A stretch of 13,634 nucleotides of DNA. Origin: Nitrospirota bacterium (GTDB lineage: Bacteria > Nitrospirota > Nitrospiria > Nitrospirales > UBA8639). A program made the position numbers and the translations under genes. Below the pieces are notes generated by a model. That model saw nothing but the letters and a program-made list of their open reading frames with translations, was not told where the DNA came from and ran no database searches. Below are positions 7,522 to 13,634 of this stretch, one piece after another (positions within the stretch are counted from its first letter, which is position 1; every line of letters begins with the position of its first letter). The stretch is taken from contig JAOUNC010000024.1 of assembly GCA_029881175.1 (NCBI GenBank), forward strand, positions 1 to 13,634. Direction: 5' to 3'.

Positions 7522-7580
7522 TTGCTAGGATGAGGTGTCATGTCCTTTATACACACATTTCCTATTTTAATCGTCCCTTG

Positions 7581-8642
7581 ATGAACGTTTCTTCCCTCCC
7601 AATCCTTACGGCCATCGATTTCCGTGAAGCCGAAGAGTCGTTTACGCACCTTCTTCAGCATGATGATCTCGATCAGTATGTGTCCAACGCACCGGAAGGC
7701 CTGGAGACATTCGAGCATGTTTTGGGGTTAGCCCTCTTGGAAGCCTACGAGACCCAATCTCCATCTCCCCACGCGCATCTCTTCCTTCAACGAATTCTGT
7801 ATCGAATCAACCGATTAAAACTGTTTTGGTATGACGATCTTGAGAATTACACCAATGAGAATTCAACGTTTCTCTTCTCGGTGCATGCGAAAATTGAATC
7901 AGCATGGCAGGCCTGGGAAACCCAACACATCGCTATCGCTTCCTTGAAGGACTTAGATATCGAGGTCGCGCTCCGGGAACGCACCGCTAAAGATCTTGAT
8001 CCTCCACCATCGAAAATTGGCCTCTTCTTCCGCAATGACATGTCACTTATCGGATATCGTCGATTGTTAGCCATTGCCTCTTTGGACGGATTAGTGGAGG
8101 CCAGCCAATTGTCGCGAGTCATTGGAGGCGTGGGTAATGAAATTCAAAACATGCTCACCAAAATCCTTCTCGAAGAGTATGGAGGAGGGAAATTGGCGAG
8201 GAAGCATTCATCATTTTTTGCTTCCATGCTGGAAGAATTTGGCATGGATGCCACGCCAGAGGCCTACTACGCCATTGTTCCCTGGGAAGTACTTGCCAAC
8301 ATCAACCACAGTTTTTCCCTTTGTGAGCGAAAGAGAAATTTCTTACGGTATATTGGCAGTTTTCTCTACTTTGAAATATCAGTCCCTGCAGCATTTCAAC
8401 ATTATAAAACTGCGGGGGAACGTCTCGGTTTCAGTGAACAAGCTATCAGCTACTGGGATATACATATCAAAGAAGACTTACGGCATGGGCAGTGGATGCT
8501 AGATGAGGTCGCCCTGCCACTCATTCATCGCTATAAAGACCTCGCCTGGGAAATTTTGTGGGGTTATGACCTGCAACGATTTCTCAGTACACGCGCCAGC
8601 CAAGCCATCGCCCAATCTGTCCAACAGGCCGAAAACGGTTAG
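7581..8642 (+). CDS. Haem-oxygenase-like diiron oxidase (HDO) family protein, iron-containing redox enzyme
   Basis: This protein has 353 residues from the chosen ATG. It belongs to the all-helical haem-oxygenase-like fold used by non-haem diiron oxidases such as CADD, UndA, BesC and SznF. A full set of likely iron ligands is visible: E199 and H209 in EEYGGGKLARKH, E265 in the helix FLYFEISVPAAF, and H295-x3-D299-x2-H302 in the last helix, the same H-x3-D-x2-H spacing as CADD. Such enzymes use O2 to oxidise, cleave or desaturate amino acids and fatty acids. The open frame extends upstream to a TTG at 7503 and an ATG at 7530, but that part overlaps inverted repeats; ATG 7581 leaves a 114-bp divergent promoter region. 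No strong Shine-Dalgarno supports any of the starts, so the N-terminus is tentative. Substrate unknown. Confidence 0.85.
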   Translation: MNVSSLPILTAIDFREAEESFTHLLQHDDLDQYVSNAPEGLETFEHVLGLALLEAYETQSPSPHAHLFLQRILYRINRLKLFWYDDLENYTNENSTFLFSVHAKIESAWQAWETQHIAIASLKDLDIEVALRERTAKDLDPPPSKIGLFFRNDMSLIGYRRLLAIASLDGLVEASQLSRVIGGVGNEIQNMLTKILLEEYGGGKLARKHSSFFASMLEEFGMDATPEAYYAIVPWEVLANINHSFSLCERKRNFLRYIGSFLYFEISVPAAFQHYKTAGERLGFSEQAISYWDIHIKEDLRHGQWMLDEVALPLIHRYKDLAWEILWGYDLQRFLSTRASQAIAQSVQQAENG

Positions 8643-8857
8643 TCTCATAATTCCCATTTTCCAAAGAAATTCGAGTGACTCAACCCCGCGCATTGAATTC
8701 CACGAATACGCTCAGTGGCCCTTGGATGGTCGAAACGTAAAAGAGGGGAAATTGCCTCCACAAACGAAAAAGGCATGATCTTGCATTCCGCAACTCGCTG
8801 AGCCCAGAGTTTGCCGAATGGCCAAGTATGAGTCAATTTCCCTCATACGAACTGGTA

Positions 8858-8973
8858 GGTTCGGAACCTTTCGACACGCCCACTCCACAGGCTGCTCAGG
8901 GCGAACGGACCCTTCACCATTTGGTTGAATGCGTCAAAAGCCGTTCGCGTGGAGCTTGTCAAAGCATAGGCGG
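8858..8973. repeat. Degraded dispersed intergenic inverted repeat
   Basis: GCGAACGG (8901-8908) and CCGTTCGC (8941-8948) form a perfect inverted pair. The right arm continues as GGAGCTTGTCAAAGCA (8951-8966) and ends in a GGCGG. This layout, CCGTTCG...GAGCTTGTC.AA.CA...CGG, resembles the common bacterial intergenic repeat that reads roughly CCGTTCGTGGTGAGCTTGTC plus a mirrored tail. The left arm (8858-8908, with TTCGACA at 8870-8876) is broken by an insertion. It appears to be a decayed pair of repeat units. Confidence 0.5.
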
Positions 8974-9036
8974 TGTTTCACCACAGCAATTGCTGTTTTA
9001 GGATTCTTGCTCCCCATCTTCACCACCTAGCCATGC

Positions 9037-9073
9037 AAAAAAGCCCTTTGGAATATGACTTCCAAAGGGCTTT
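9037..9073 (-). terminator. Rho-independent terminator of tRNA-Asn
   Basis: A 14-bp perfect stem (9040-9053 with 9060-9073) encloses a 6-base loop. Read on the minus strand it is followed by a run of T residues (complement of 9037-9042) and starts 8 bases after the tRNA CCA end. Confidence 0.9.
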
Positions 9074-9081
9074 GATTAATT

Positions 9082-9157
9082 TGGCTCCTCGGGCAGGACT
9101 CGAACCTGCGACCATTCGGTTAACAGCCGAACGCTCTACCAACTGAGCTACCGAGGA
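9082..9157 (-). tRNA. tRNA-Asn (anticodon GUU)
   Basis: The minus strand folds into a standard cloverleaf. The acceptor stem TCCTCGG pairs with CCGAGGA, the D-arm contains AGCTCAGTTGGTAGAGC, the anticodon stem TTCGG/CCGAA holds the loop CTGTTAA with anticodon GTT (complement of 9122-9124), and the T-loop is GTTCGAGTC. The discriminator base is G and CCA is encoded (9084-9082). It has its own promoter upstream and terminator downstream. Confidence 0.97.
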
Positions 9158-9196
9158 ACGAATATTTAAATAAGTGCGTAGTATCTCTTTCAGGTG

Positions 9197-9225
9197 ATCA
9201 TAGCCGGACTGGCTGTTTTCTTCAA
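9197..9225 (-). promoter_or_regulatory. Sigma-70-type promoter of tRNA-Asn
   Basis: On the minus strand, TTGAAG (9225-9220) and TATGAT (9202-9197) are exactly 17 bp apart, 39 bp before the mature 5' end of the tRNA. The -35 element overlaps an inverted repeat TTCAAG-AAC-CTTGAA (9221-9235), which could be an operator or part of the 3' end of the upstream message. Confidence 0.65.
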
Positions 9226-9258
9226 GAACCTTGAAAGGGTTTTCAGCATTTTTATGCG

Positions 9259-9522
9259 CTAAAATTGAAAATCTTGAGAATCCTCTTCACCTTCTTCGGC
9301 CTCTGAAGCCCCCCCATCAGATAAATTTACATAGTGACGAGCCCAGGACAAATAAATATTGGCACTATCCTTCATTGCATCGGTGCCATTAATCAGTTTA
9401 CCGACAACTTCCTGGTCACCTCCACTCATTTCAATCTCACGTGCCTTGGCTTCTAACGCGTGATGAAAGCTTTGCATCTGTTCGGTCAACGTCTGCACTT
9501 GTTGTTTCAAATCACTGCTCAT
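9259..9522 (-). CDS. Small acidic helical hypothetical protein
   Basis: This is an 87-aa protein of unknown function. Residues 1-33 form a likely amphipathic or coiled-coil helix (LKQQVQTLTEQMQSF and following), residues 36-67 a second helical stretch containing YLSWARHYVNLSDG, and the tail 72-84 is strongly acidic (EAEEGEEDSQD). It has no cysteines, no signal peptide and no membrane segment. AGGGG stands nine bases before the ATG. A strong terminator separates it from the oxidoreductase operon upstream, so it is probably expressed on its own. No terminator follows it, so its transcript may run into the tRNA-Asn. A 10-bp palindrome CCTAATTAGG lies 28 bp before the start (9550-9559). Good ribosome binding and codon use suggest a real gene. 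Confidence 0.7.
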   Translation of the reverse strand: MSSDLKQQVQTLTEQMQSFHHALEAKAREIEMSGGDQEVVGKLINGTDAMKDSANIYLSWARHYVNLSDGGASEAEEGEEDSQDFQF

Positions 9523-9582
9523 TTTATTATACCCCTATGTCCCCTTCACCCTAATTAGGACATTGTTCGATTCAAGACAAAT

Positions 9583-9635
9583 AAAAAAGCCCTACGATCT
9601 TTCATAAGACTGAAGATCGTAGGGCTTTTCCTCTT
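9583..9635 (-). terminator. Strong terminator closing the oxidoreductase operon, bidirectional in form
   Basis: A perfect 17-bp stem (9585-9601 with 9613-9629) has an 11-base loop. On the minus strand it is followed by six T residues. On the plus strand the stem is followed by a second T-rich run ending near 9639, so it could work in both directions. It begins about 15 bp after the stop codon of the ferredoxin-like subunit. Confidence 0.92.
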
Positions 9636-9644
9636 TTTTAGTAG

Positions 9645-9923
9645 TTACCCTTGATAAGCTTGACCCAATTCCGCCGCTTCTCCAGCCTTATCCATTAAGG
9701 TTCCATCTGAATTCACGGCGACCATATCAATCGCTTCATGTTTAGCGGCATCACACACCACTTTACACAACTCACAACCCTTGCACCGTTCAATATGCAC
9801 TTCGGCCACCATTTTGCCTGGATTAAGGTCCAAACAATTGGCTTCCGGACAATACATAATACAAAGCCGACAGCCTTTTTTCGCCACACACTTTTCATCT
9901 GTTACTTGGGCAACATTATACAT
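9645..9923 (-). CDS. porD: 2-oxoacid:ferredoxin oxidoreductase, ferredoxin-like delta subunit (two [4Fe-4S])
   Basis: This 92-aa protein carries two 4Fe-4S motifs. The first is C12-x5-C18-x2-C21-x3-C25-P, with an unusually long first gap. The second is C47-x2-C50-x2-C53-x3-C57. By bacterial-type ferredoxin rules, C57 completes the first cluster and C25 the second. C30 is an extra cysteine. It should carry electrons between the TPP-containing core and external ferredoxin. It is last in the operon, 31 bp after the gamma gene, with AAGGA about 10 bases before the ATG. Its role is clear from position and motifs; the letter used for this subunit differs between organisms, so the symbol follows the general Por convention. 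Confidence 0.88.
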   Translation of the reverse strand: MYNVAQVTDEKCVAKKGCRLCIMYCPEANCLDLNPGKMVAEVHIERCKGCELCKVVCDAAKHEAIDMVAVNSDGTLMDKAGEAAELGQAYQG

Positions 9924-9954
9924 CTATCTCTTTCCTTCGCTGGGGTTCTCAATA

Positions 9955-10659
9955 TTACGCAGCTGCAGCTTCTCCAACTATCAATTCCACATGGTTTTTC
10001 TCCGCCCATTCAGCGCCGATTTCATAAGCTCTCGCCACGGTATCGAGATTTTTTTTCAACAACATTTCCTTCTTTGCAAACTTCTTCTTAATCGCTTCGT
10101 CCAGGGTTGCCGTGCCACCAGAGGCCACGAATTTTTTCCCAAATCGTTCTTGTAAGGCCAAGTCCAAGGCATTCATGGATACACACTTGGTAATACCAGC
10201 CACCGAACCAATCATGGTCATATTCGTTGCCAGCTCAGTCCCTGCGATTTCCATAGCGATATTGGTCCCTGGAATGCTAAAAACTGCCACATTCAGGTCT
10301 TTGAGTCGCTTCACGTCTTCATCTGACAAGAGGGGCATGTCAGTATTAATAATGACGAGCCCACCCTCTTTGATACCAGAATAGAATGGCATGGTATAAC
10401 TCTTCCCCATCGTAATGACTTGGGGGTGAAACACTTGAATCACATCAGGAAATACCAGTTCGCCACGATCGTAGATTTTTCTTAACCCTATTCGACAATA
10501 GCTTTCCGCTGGCGCCATACGTTTTTCGGCTCCAAAGAAGGGATTAGAAATAGCAAACTTGCCATCCTTGGAGGCCGCCATGGCCATGACATGTGCAGCC
10601 GTCACGGCACCCTGTCCTCCTAGCCCTGACATTCTTATGTTAATTCGACGTACAATCAT
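9955..10659 (-). CDS. porG: 2-oxoacid:ferredoxin oxidoreductase gamma subunit
   Basis: This 234-aa protein starts with the gamma-family nucleotide-type loop GLGGQG (12-17) and continues with the family text around NPFFGAEKRMAPAESYCRIG (39-58), which covers the region that helps bind CoA in related enzymes. The C-terminal 40 residues form a lysine- and alanine-rich helix. It is one of the structural subunits that assemble the core enzyme with alpha and beta. AGGAG lies seven bases before the ATG, and the gene follows beta after 28 bp, so the two are co-transcribed. Length is normal for a stand-alone gamma subunit. Confidence 0.93.
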   Translation of the reverse strand: MIVRRINIRMSGLGGQGAVTAAHVMAMAASKDGKFAISNPFFGAEKRMAPAESYCRIGLRKIYDRGELVFPDVIQVFHPQVITMGKSYTMPFYSGIKEGGLVIINTDMPLLSDEDVKRLKDLNVAVFSIPGTNIAMEIAGTELATNMTMIGSVAGITKCVSMNALDLALQERFGKKFVASGGTATLDEAIKKKFAKKEMLLKKNLDTVARAYEIGAEWAEKNHVELIVGEAAAA

Positions 10660-10687
10660 AATTTGGCTCCTCTCACATGCCCGCTAC

Positions 10688-11602
10688 TTACACTGTTACT
10701 GTTTGGGAAGCAAGTTGCCTTTTCGCTTCAGCCTTTCGTTCCTTTTCCTTCGCTGCTAATTCAGCCAACAATTCCTTGGCCGGTTCGCTCACATATTCTT
10801 TATAGGCAAACCGCTCAGAGGGCTTTTCAGAATCCCGCATTTCCTGTAAGCCTTCCATACTGTTTTTCCCAATTTCTAAGATACATGGCGTGTACAACTG
10901 TAAGTAGGTTGGACCGATTTCGCGTGCGATATGCACAGCATTTTTTATGACTTTTTCAATGAGATTCGGCTTACTCACCGTGCAATTCACGACATAATGG
11001 CAACCGGATTCTCTGGCAATTTCAGGGAGACGCACTTTCTCAAACGTCTTTCCTACCGGTGCCATCTTGGCAACAAACCCCTTTTGCATGAGTCCACTTT
11101 CTTGACCACCCGTATTGGCATACAGCTCGTTATCAAAACAAATCGTTGTAAATTTCTCTTGCCGGAACCAAGCCTGGAGCGTCATGTCCAATCCGATATC
11201 CACTGTCGCCCCGTCTCCGGCCAACACCACCACATCTTTGTGTCGATCCGGGAAACGGACACTCAGCGCTCGCTTTAATCCAGATGCAATGGCATTTTGG
11301 TTGCCAAACAAAGAATGAATGTTATGCACAGCCACATGCGGGAACACTAAACTGGTACAGCCTGTTGACCCCACCATCACCGTATCTTCCGGGTTTGGGA
11401 GGGAGGCTAAGATATAACGAAAGGCCATCGACTCTGGGCAGCCGGCACAGAGGGAATGCTCTTCAATCAGTTCCTTGGCATTCCCTATATCTTTCCAACC
11501 TCTTGTTTCATTCCCATACGTAGCCCGTTTCACCAGATCTTGATACTCAGCGGGCATAATATCATATAATTCTTCTGCTATTTTAATGCGTTCTTTGCTC
11601 AT
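10688..11602 (-). CDS. porB: 2-oxoacid:ferredoxin oxidoreductase beta subunit (TPP and 4Fe-4S binding)
   Basis: This 304-aa catalytic subunit has the proximal 4Fe-4S ligands C52 and C55 (CAGC), C82 (STGCTS) and probably C240 (LYTPC). The TPP/magnesium motif runs from G129-D130-G131 to D157-N158 in DNELYANTGGQ (157-167). The C-terminus (about 268-297) is a charged helix rich in E, K and A. With alpha it forms the active site for reversible oxidative decarboxylation of a 2-oxoacid to acyl-CoA. AAGGAG lies seven bases before the ATG. A 53-bp gap separates it from alpha. The motif set is complete, so activity is expected. Confidence 0.95.
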   Translation of the reverse strand: MSKERIKIAEELYDIMPAEYQDLVKRATYGNETRGWKDIGNAKELIEEHSLCAGCPESMAFRYILASLPNPEDTVMVGSTGCTSLVFPHVAVHNIHSLFGNQNAIASGLKRALSVRFPDRHKDVVVLAGDGATVDIGLDMTLQAWFRQEKFTTICFDNELYANTGGQESGLMQKGFVAKMAPVGKTFEKVRLPEIARESGCHYVVNCTVSKPNLIEKVIKNAVHIAREIGPTYLQLYTPCILEIGKNSMEGLQEMRDSEKPSERFAYKEYVSEPAKELLAELAAKEKERKAEAKRQLASQTVTV

Positions 11603-11655
11603 TATTAATCTCCTTAACTCAGGTTAGGCGAGGCCTTCATTGCTGAAAAAATCCT

Positions 11656-12867
11656 TCAACTTCCACGAGCCGACAAGGCTTCTGATTTAATGCCAAGTAA
11701 AGTTTTGATTTCGCTGGCAATAATTTCAGGCGGCATCGTCATCCCACCACAGACATGAGGACCGGCATGAACACGCTCATTATTCTGCACAGTCGCTCTC
11801 ACTTCACGCGCTAACCATCCAATAACATTAAATTCCGGCACAATGATATGCTTCGCATGCTTTGTGGCCTCTCGGATCTCCTCCCCTGGCCATGGCCGCA
11901 ACGTTTTCACCTTTACTAACCCAACCCGTATACCTTCCTCTTCCAATATCGCTATGGCTTCACGGCTTTGCGATACCGCAGTTCCTGAAGCCACCACAAT
12001 AATATCTGCATCCGTATTTTCGGTATCAACCAGGCCATCCATCCAGCGGATCGTGTGCTTCCTTGATCGCTCAACAGCCGCCCAAACCTCTTGCTGCCAG
12101 CTCGCATGAGTCGCGTAACTAATATAATTGCTTTTCATGACAAATGGATCTCTCATCATGCGAACCGGAGGACATTCCATATCCATACACGGAACCGGCG
12201 ATCGATAAGGATCATATGGAGGCAGACACATATCGACAGGAGTGAGATCAACCATATCTTTCGTATGGGTGACAAAAAACCCATCACAACACAAGGCCAA
12301 AGGCAAATGGACGTCAGGTTCTTCTGATACCATGTACCCTTTAAGGATCCAGTCATAAAAATCTTGGGCAGTTTCTGCATGCCAGACCAGCATGCCCGTC
12401 TGCATGAGGTAGGCAATTTCCAAGGTGTCTGGCTGAATAGAAAGCGGCGAGTTAATGCCTCGGCAGGTCACAATCATCTGAATGGGTAAGCGAGCGCCAG
12501 CCCACATGGGGAAATTTTCCATGGCCCGCATCGTCCCCGGTCCTGCTGTAGTGGTAAAAACTCTGGCGCCACCAAAAGCTGCGCCTGCACATTGCGACAT
12601 GACGGCAAATTCACTTTCACCACGGAAGTAATCGCCAATATACCCTTCGGCGAACAGCTCCCCGCACAATGCCGCCGCTTCACTTTGAGGGGTAATAGGA
12701 TAGGCGACCATAATGTCACAAGAGGCTCGACGGACAGCCTCCTTAATCACCTCACTGCCTGTAAAAAATGAAGGCGTTCTTTCCGCCTCCTGCATCATTT
12801 TCCAGGGATCAGTATATACCTGGTCTTTTTTATTTTTTTGTCCTATGAACGAAGCTTGAGTGGCCAT
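11656..12867 (-). CDS. porA: 2-oxoacid:ferredoxin oxidoreductase alpha subunit (pyruvate-type motif)
   Basis: This 403-aa subunit shows YPITPQS (56-62), the TPP-activating acidic segment GESEFA (83-88), TTAGPG (106-111) and the C-terminal domain text around RPWPGEE (324-330). The substrate-pocket segment R136-x4-P141-x2-I144-x2-D147 resembles PorA (pyruvate) more than the R-x-GPSTG text of 2-oxoglutarate enzymes, though five-subunit 2-oxoglutarate enzymes of Hydrogenobacter are close paralogues of pyruvate ones. In autotrophs using the reductive TCA cycle this enzyme carboxylates acetyl-CoA or succinyl-CoA with reduced ferredoxin. The ATG has an excellent AAGGAGGT six bases upstream. A 121-bp AT-rich gap before it may contain a second promoter. 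Family certain; substrate only suggested. Confidence 0.94.
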   Translation of the reverse strand: MATQASFIGQKNKKDQVYTDPWKMMQEAERTPSFFTGSEVIKEAVRRASCDIMVAYPITPQSEAAALCGELFAEGYIGDYFRGESEFAVMSQCAGAAFGGARVFTTTAGPGTMRAMENFPMWAGARLPIQMIVTCRGINSPLSIQPDTLEIAYLMQTGMLVWHAETAQDFYDWILKGYMVSEEPDVHLPLALCCDGFFVTHTKDMVDLTPVDMCLPPYDPYRSPVPCMDMECPPVRMMRDPFVMKSNYISYATHASWQQEVWAAVERSRKHTIRWMDGLVDTENTDADIIVVASGTAVSQSREAIAILEEEGIRVGLVKVKTLRPWPGEEIREATKHAKHIIVPEFNVIGWLAREVRATVQNNERVHAGPHVCGGMTMPPEIIASEIKTLLGIKSEALSARGS

Positions 12868-12961
12868 GTCAAGACCTCCTTGTAAGCGCTTCTGGTTAAC
12901 TGCAAATTTACTATTACAATGCTCAATTGTTGTTTAATAATCCGAAATTAAATATTTACGA

Positions 12962-12987
12962 ATACACTATACACTAAAATGGTGTAT
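12962..12987. repeat. Tandem heptamer and inverted repeat in the gap upstream of the alpha subunit gene
   Basis: ATACACT occurs twice in tandem (12962-12968 and 12969-12975). ATACAC (12969-12974) also pairs with GTGTAT (12982-12987) around a 7-base loop. It starts directly after the stop codon of the first operon gene, inside a 121-bp AT-rich gap that is larger than the other gaps of this operon (28-53 bp). It could be an mRNA-processing hairpin or a regulator site. Confidence 0.35.
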
Positions 12988-12988
12988 C

Positions 12989-13603
12989 TTATTCAGGAGG
13001 AGCCACTGTTCCTTTCAATTTTTTGACCCAGTCAGCCAGTCTCCCGATCTTTTCTGCTGTGGCATCTCGGAACGAAAGCATAGCATCCTCATGGCCCGCT
13101 TGGGCACACATGGCCACAGTATAACAACTCGTCCCTCCTCGAATAATTTTCAGGGAAAGGTTGGCCTGATGGCAATGCACACCAACGAACATACAGGCAT
13201 CAATTTTATTATGCCAAATAGTGAGATTCGGATGATTGGGATTAATTTCAATTTCCGGATTGATCTTGGGATACTTGGGACGATAGTCCGGCATGGGAAT
13301 GAGCATGGCATGTTGGAGTTTAGGATCCACGCATTCTTTAATCGTTTCATAGAGATGCCGAACCGCTTTCGCTTTTTTGGCGGCCTTATCATTCCAAGCC
13401 CATAAAACCAAAGGACCCGGGAAAATGGTTGGCACCTTCGCAGAAAGAAATTCTCGGGCAGCCGCCTCCATCGCTTCTTCCTCTGTAACAATGGCACCGT
13501 AAATATGCGCTTGCCCAGGGTCTGGCAACCGGATCCCCATCGACGACGCCGAAGGAGGGAGAAAATGTTCGGGGCCTGGCATTACCTTATAAGATGTCGT
13601 CAT
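12989..13603 (-). CDS. Accessory subunit of five-subunit 2-oxoacid:ferredoxin oxidoreductase
   Basis: This 204-aa protein is the first visible gene of the operon and is not part of the classical four-subunit enzymes. It has no obvious cofactor motif. It contains four cysteines in its C-terminal half (C137, C144, C160, C166), including GVHCHQANLSL (141-151) and GGTSCYTVAMC (156-166). The region 56-75 and the later G/C-rich strands suggest a Rossmann-like fold; relatives are sometimes labelled CO dehydrogenase beta-subunit family, which I cannot verify here. Position and order match the extra subunit of the five-subunit enzymes of Hydrogenobacter thermophilus. The ATG at 13603 is preferred over one 18 bp upstream because GGAG and AGGA lie just before it; neither start has ideal spacing. 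Its function is probably structural or protective against oxygen, which is an inference. Confidence 0.75.
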   Translation of the reverse strand: MTTSYKVMPGPEHFLPPSASSMGIRLPDPGQAHIYGAIVTEEEAMEAAAREFLSAKVPTIFPGPLVLWAWNDKAAKKAKAVRHLYETIKECVDPKLQHAMLIPMPDYRPKYPKINPEIEINPNHPNLTIWHNKIDACMFVGVHCHQANLSLKIIRGGTSCYTVAMCAQAGHEDAMLSFRDATAEKIGRLADWVKKLKGTVAPPE

Positions 13604-13634
13604 CGTCCTACAGGTCTCCATTCTTCAAGAATTG

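Larger units (their letters stand above)
8643..9081. other. Non-coding stretch between the oxidase gene and tRNA-Asn
   Basis: No gene is supported here. It contains worn inverted-repeat sequence (8858-8973), the perfect 14-bp palindrome ACAGCAATTGCTGT (8983-8996, followed by TTTA), and the tRNA terminator (9037-9073). Two short open frames covering 8503-8836 have no ribosome binding site and no recognisable product. Confidence 0.6.

Noticed and set aside
7503..7580. N-terminal extension of the diiron oxidase from TTG 7503 or ATG 7530
   Set aside because: It runs through inverted repeats and leaves almost no room for divergent promoters; the encoded residues do not look like part of the fold. 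Not fully excluded.
8503..8778. 91-aa plus-strand open frame crossing the end of the oxidase gene
   Set aside because: It is mostly an out-of-frame reading of the oxidase 3' end and has no ribosome binding site.
9082..9157. tRNA-Asn as an integration site for a mobile element
   Set aside because: No integrase gene and no repeated copy of the tRNA 3' end were seen on either side.
9526..9531. Perfect TATAAT on the minus strand just before the 87-aa gene
   Set aside because: It ends only three bases before the ATG and falls within the spacer after the AGGGG ribosome binding site, so it cannot be the gene's -10 element unless the transcript were leaderless; no suitable -35 was found.

Overview
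The window looks like chromosomal DNA of a Nitrospirota bacterium, close to Nitrospira. The main reason is the gene order on the minus strand: an unusual ~200-aa subunit, then alpha, beta, gamma and a two-cluster ferredoxin-like subunit of a 2-oxoacid:ferredoxin oxidoreductase. Such five-subunit enzymes are known from Hydrogenobacter and Nitrospira, where they serve the reductive TCA cycle. The CHASE2 cyclase and the GAF/AAA+ regulator also fit. The base composition is moderate and fairly even, with no insertion sequence, prophage or CRISPR array. The lineage is an inference; no marker gene such as 16S rRNA is present.

Layout. (1) Positions 12-6152, all minus strand: a GAF-AAA+-Fis activator, a CHASE2 class III nucleotide cyclase, a GAF histidine kinase, and a metallo-beta-lactamase-fold protein that resembles class II cyclic-nucleotide phosphodiesterases. 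Gaps of 158-217 bp suggest several transcription units. Read together, this is a candidate cyclic-nucleotide signalling locus: synthesis (cyclase), breakdown (phosphodiesterase) and possible readout (two GAF proteins, one with the NKxnFx3DE signature of cyclic-nucleotide-binding GAF domains). The activator has a changed GAFTGA loop, and the cyclase lacks the lysine that normally selects adenine. (2) Positions 6468-8642: a divergent pair made of an EgtD-like (Methyltransf_33) SAM-dependent methyltransferase and a haem-oxygenase-like diiron oxidase with a complete ligand set. No EgtB-type partner is visible. This is the best candidate for an undescribed small-molecule pathway. (3) Positions 8643-9258: a non-coding stretch with worn copies of an inverted repeat, then tRNA-Asn(GUU) with its own promoter and terminator. 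(4) Positions 9259-9522: a small acidic hypothetical protein. (5) Positions 9645-13603: the five-gene oxidoreductase operon, closed by a strong terminator.

The oxidoreductase operon would supply reductive carboxylation of a 2-oxoacid with reduced ferredoxin. The alpha-subunit motif around residues 136-147 looks more like pyruvate than 2-oxoglutarate enzymes, but the substrate cannot be settled from sequence alone.
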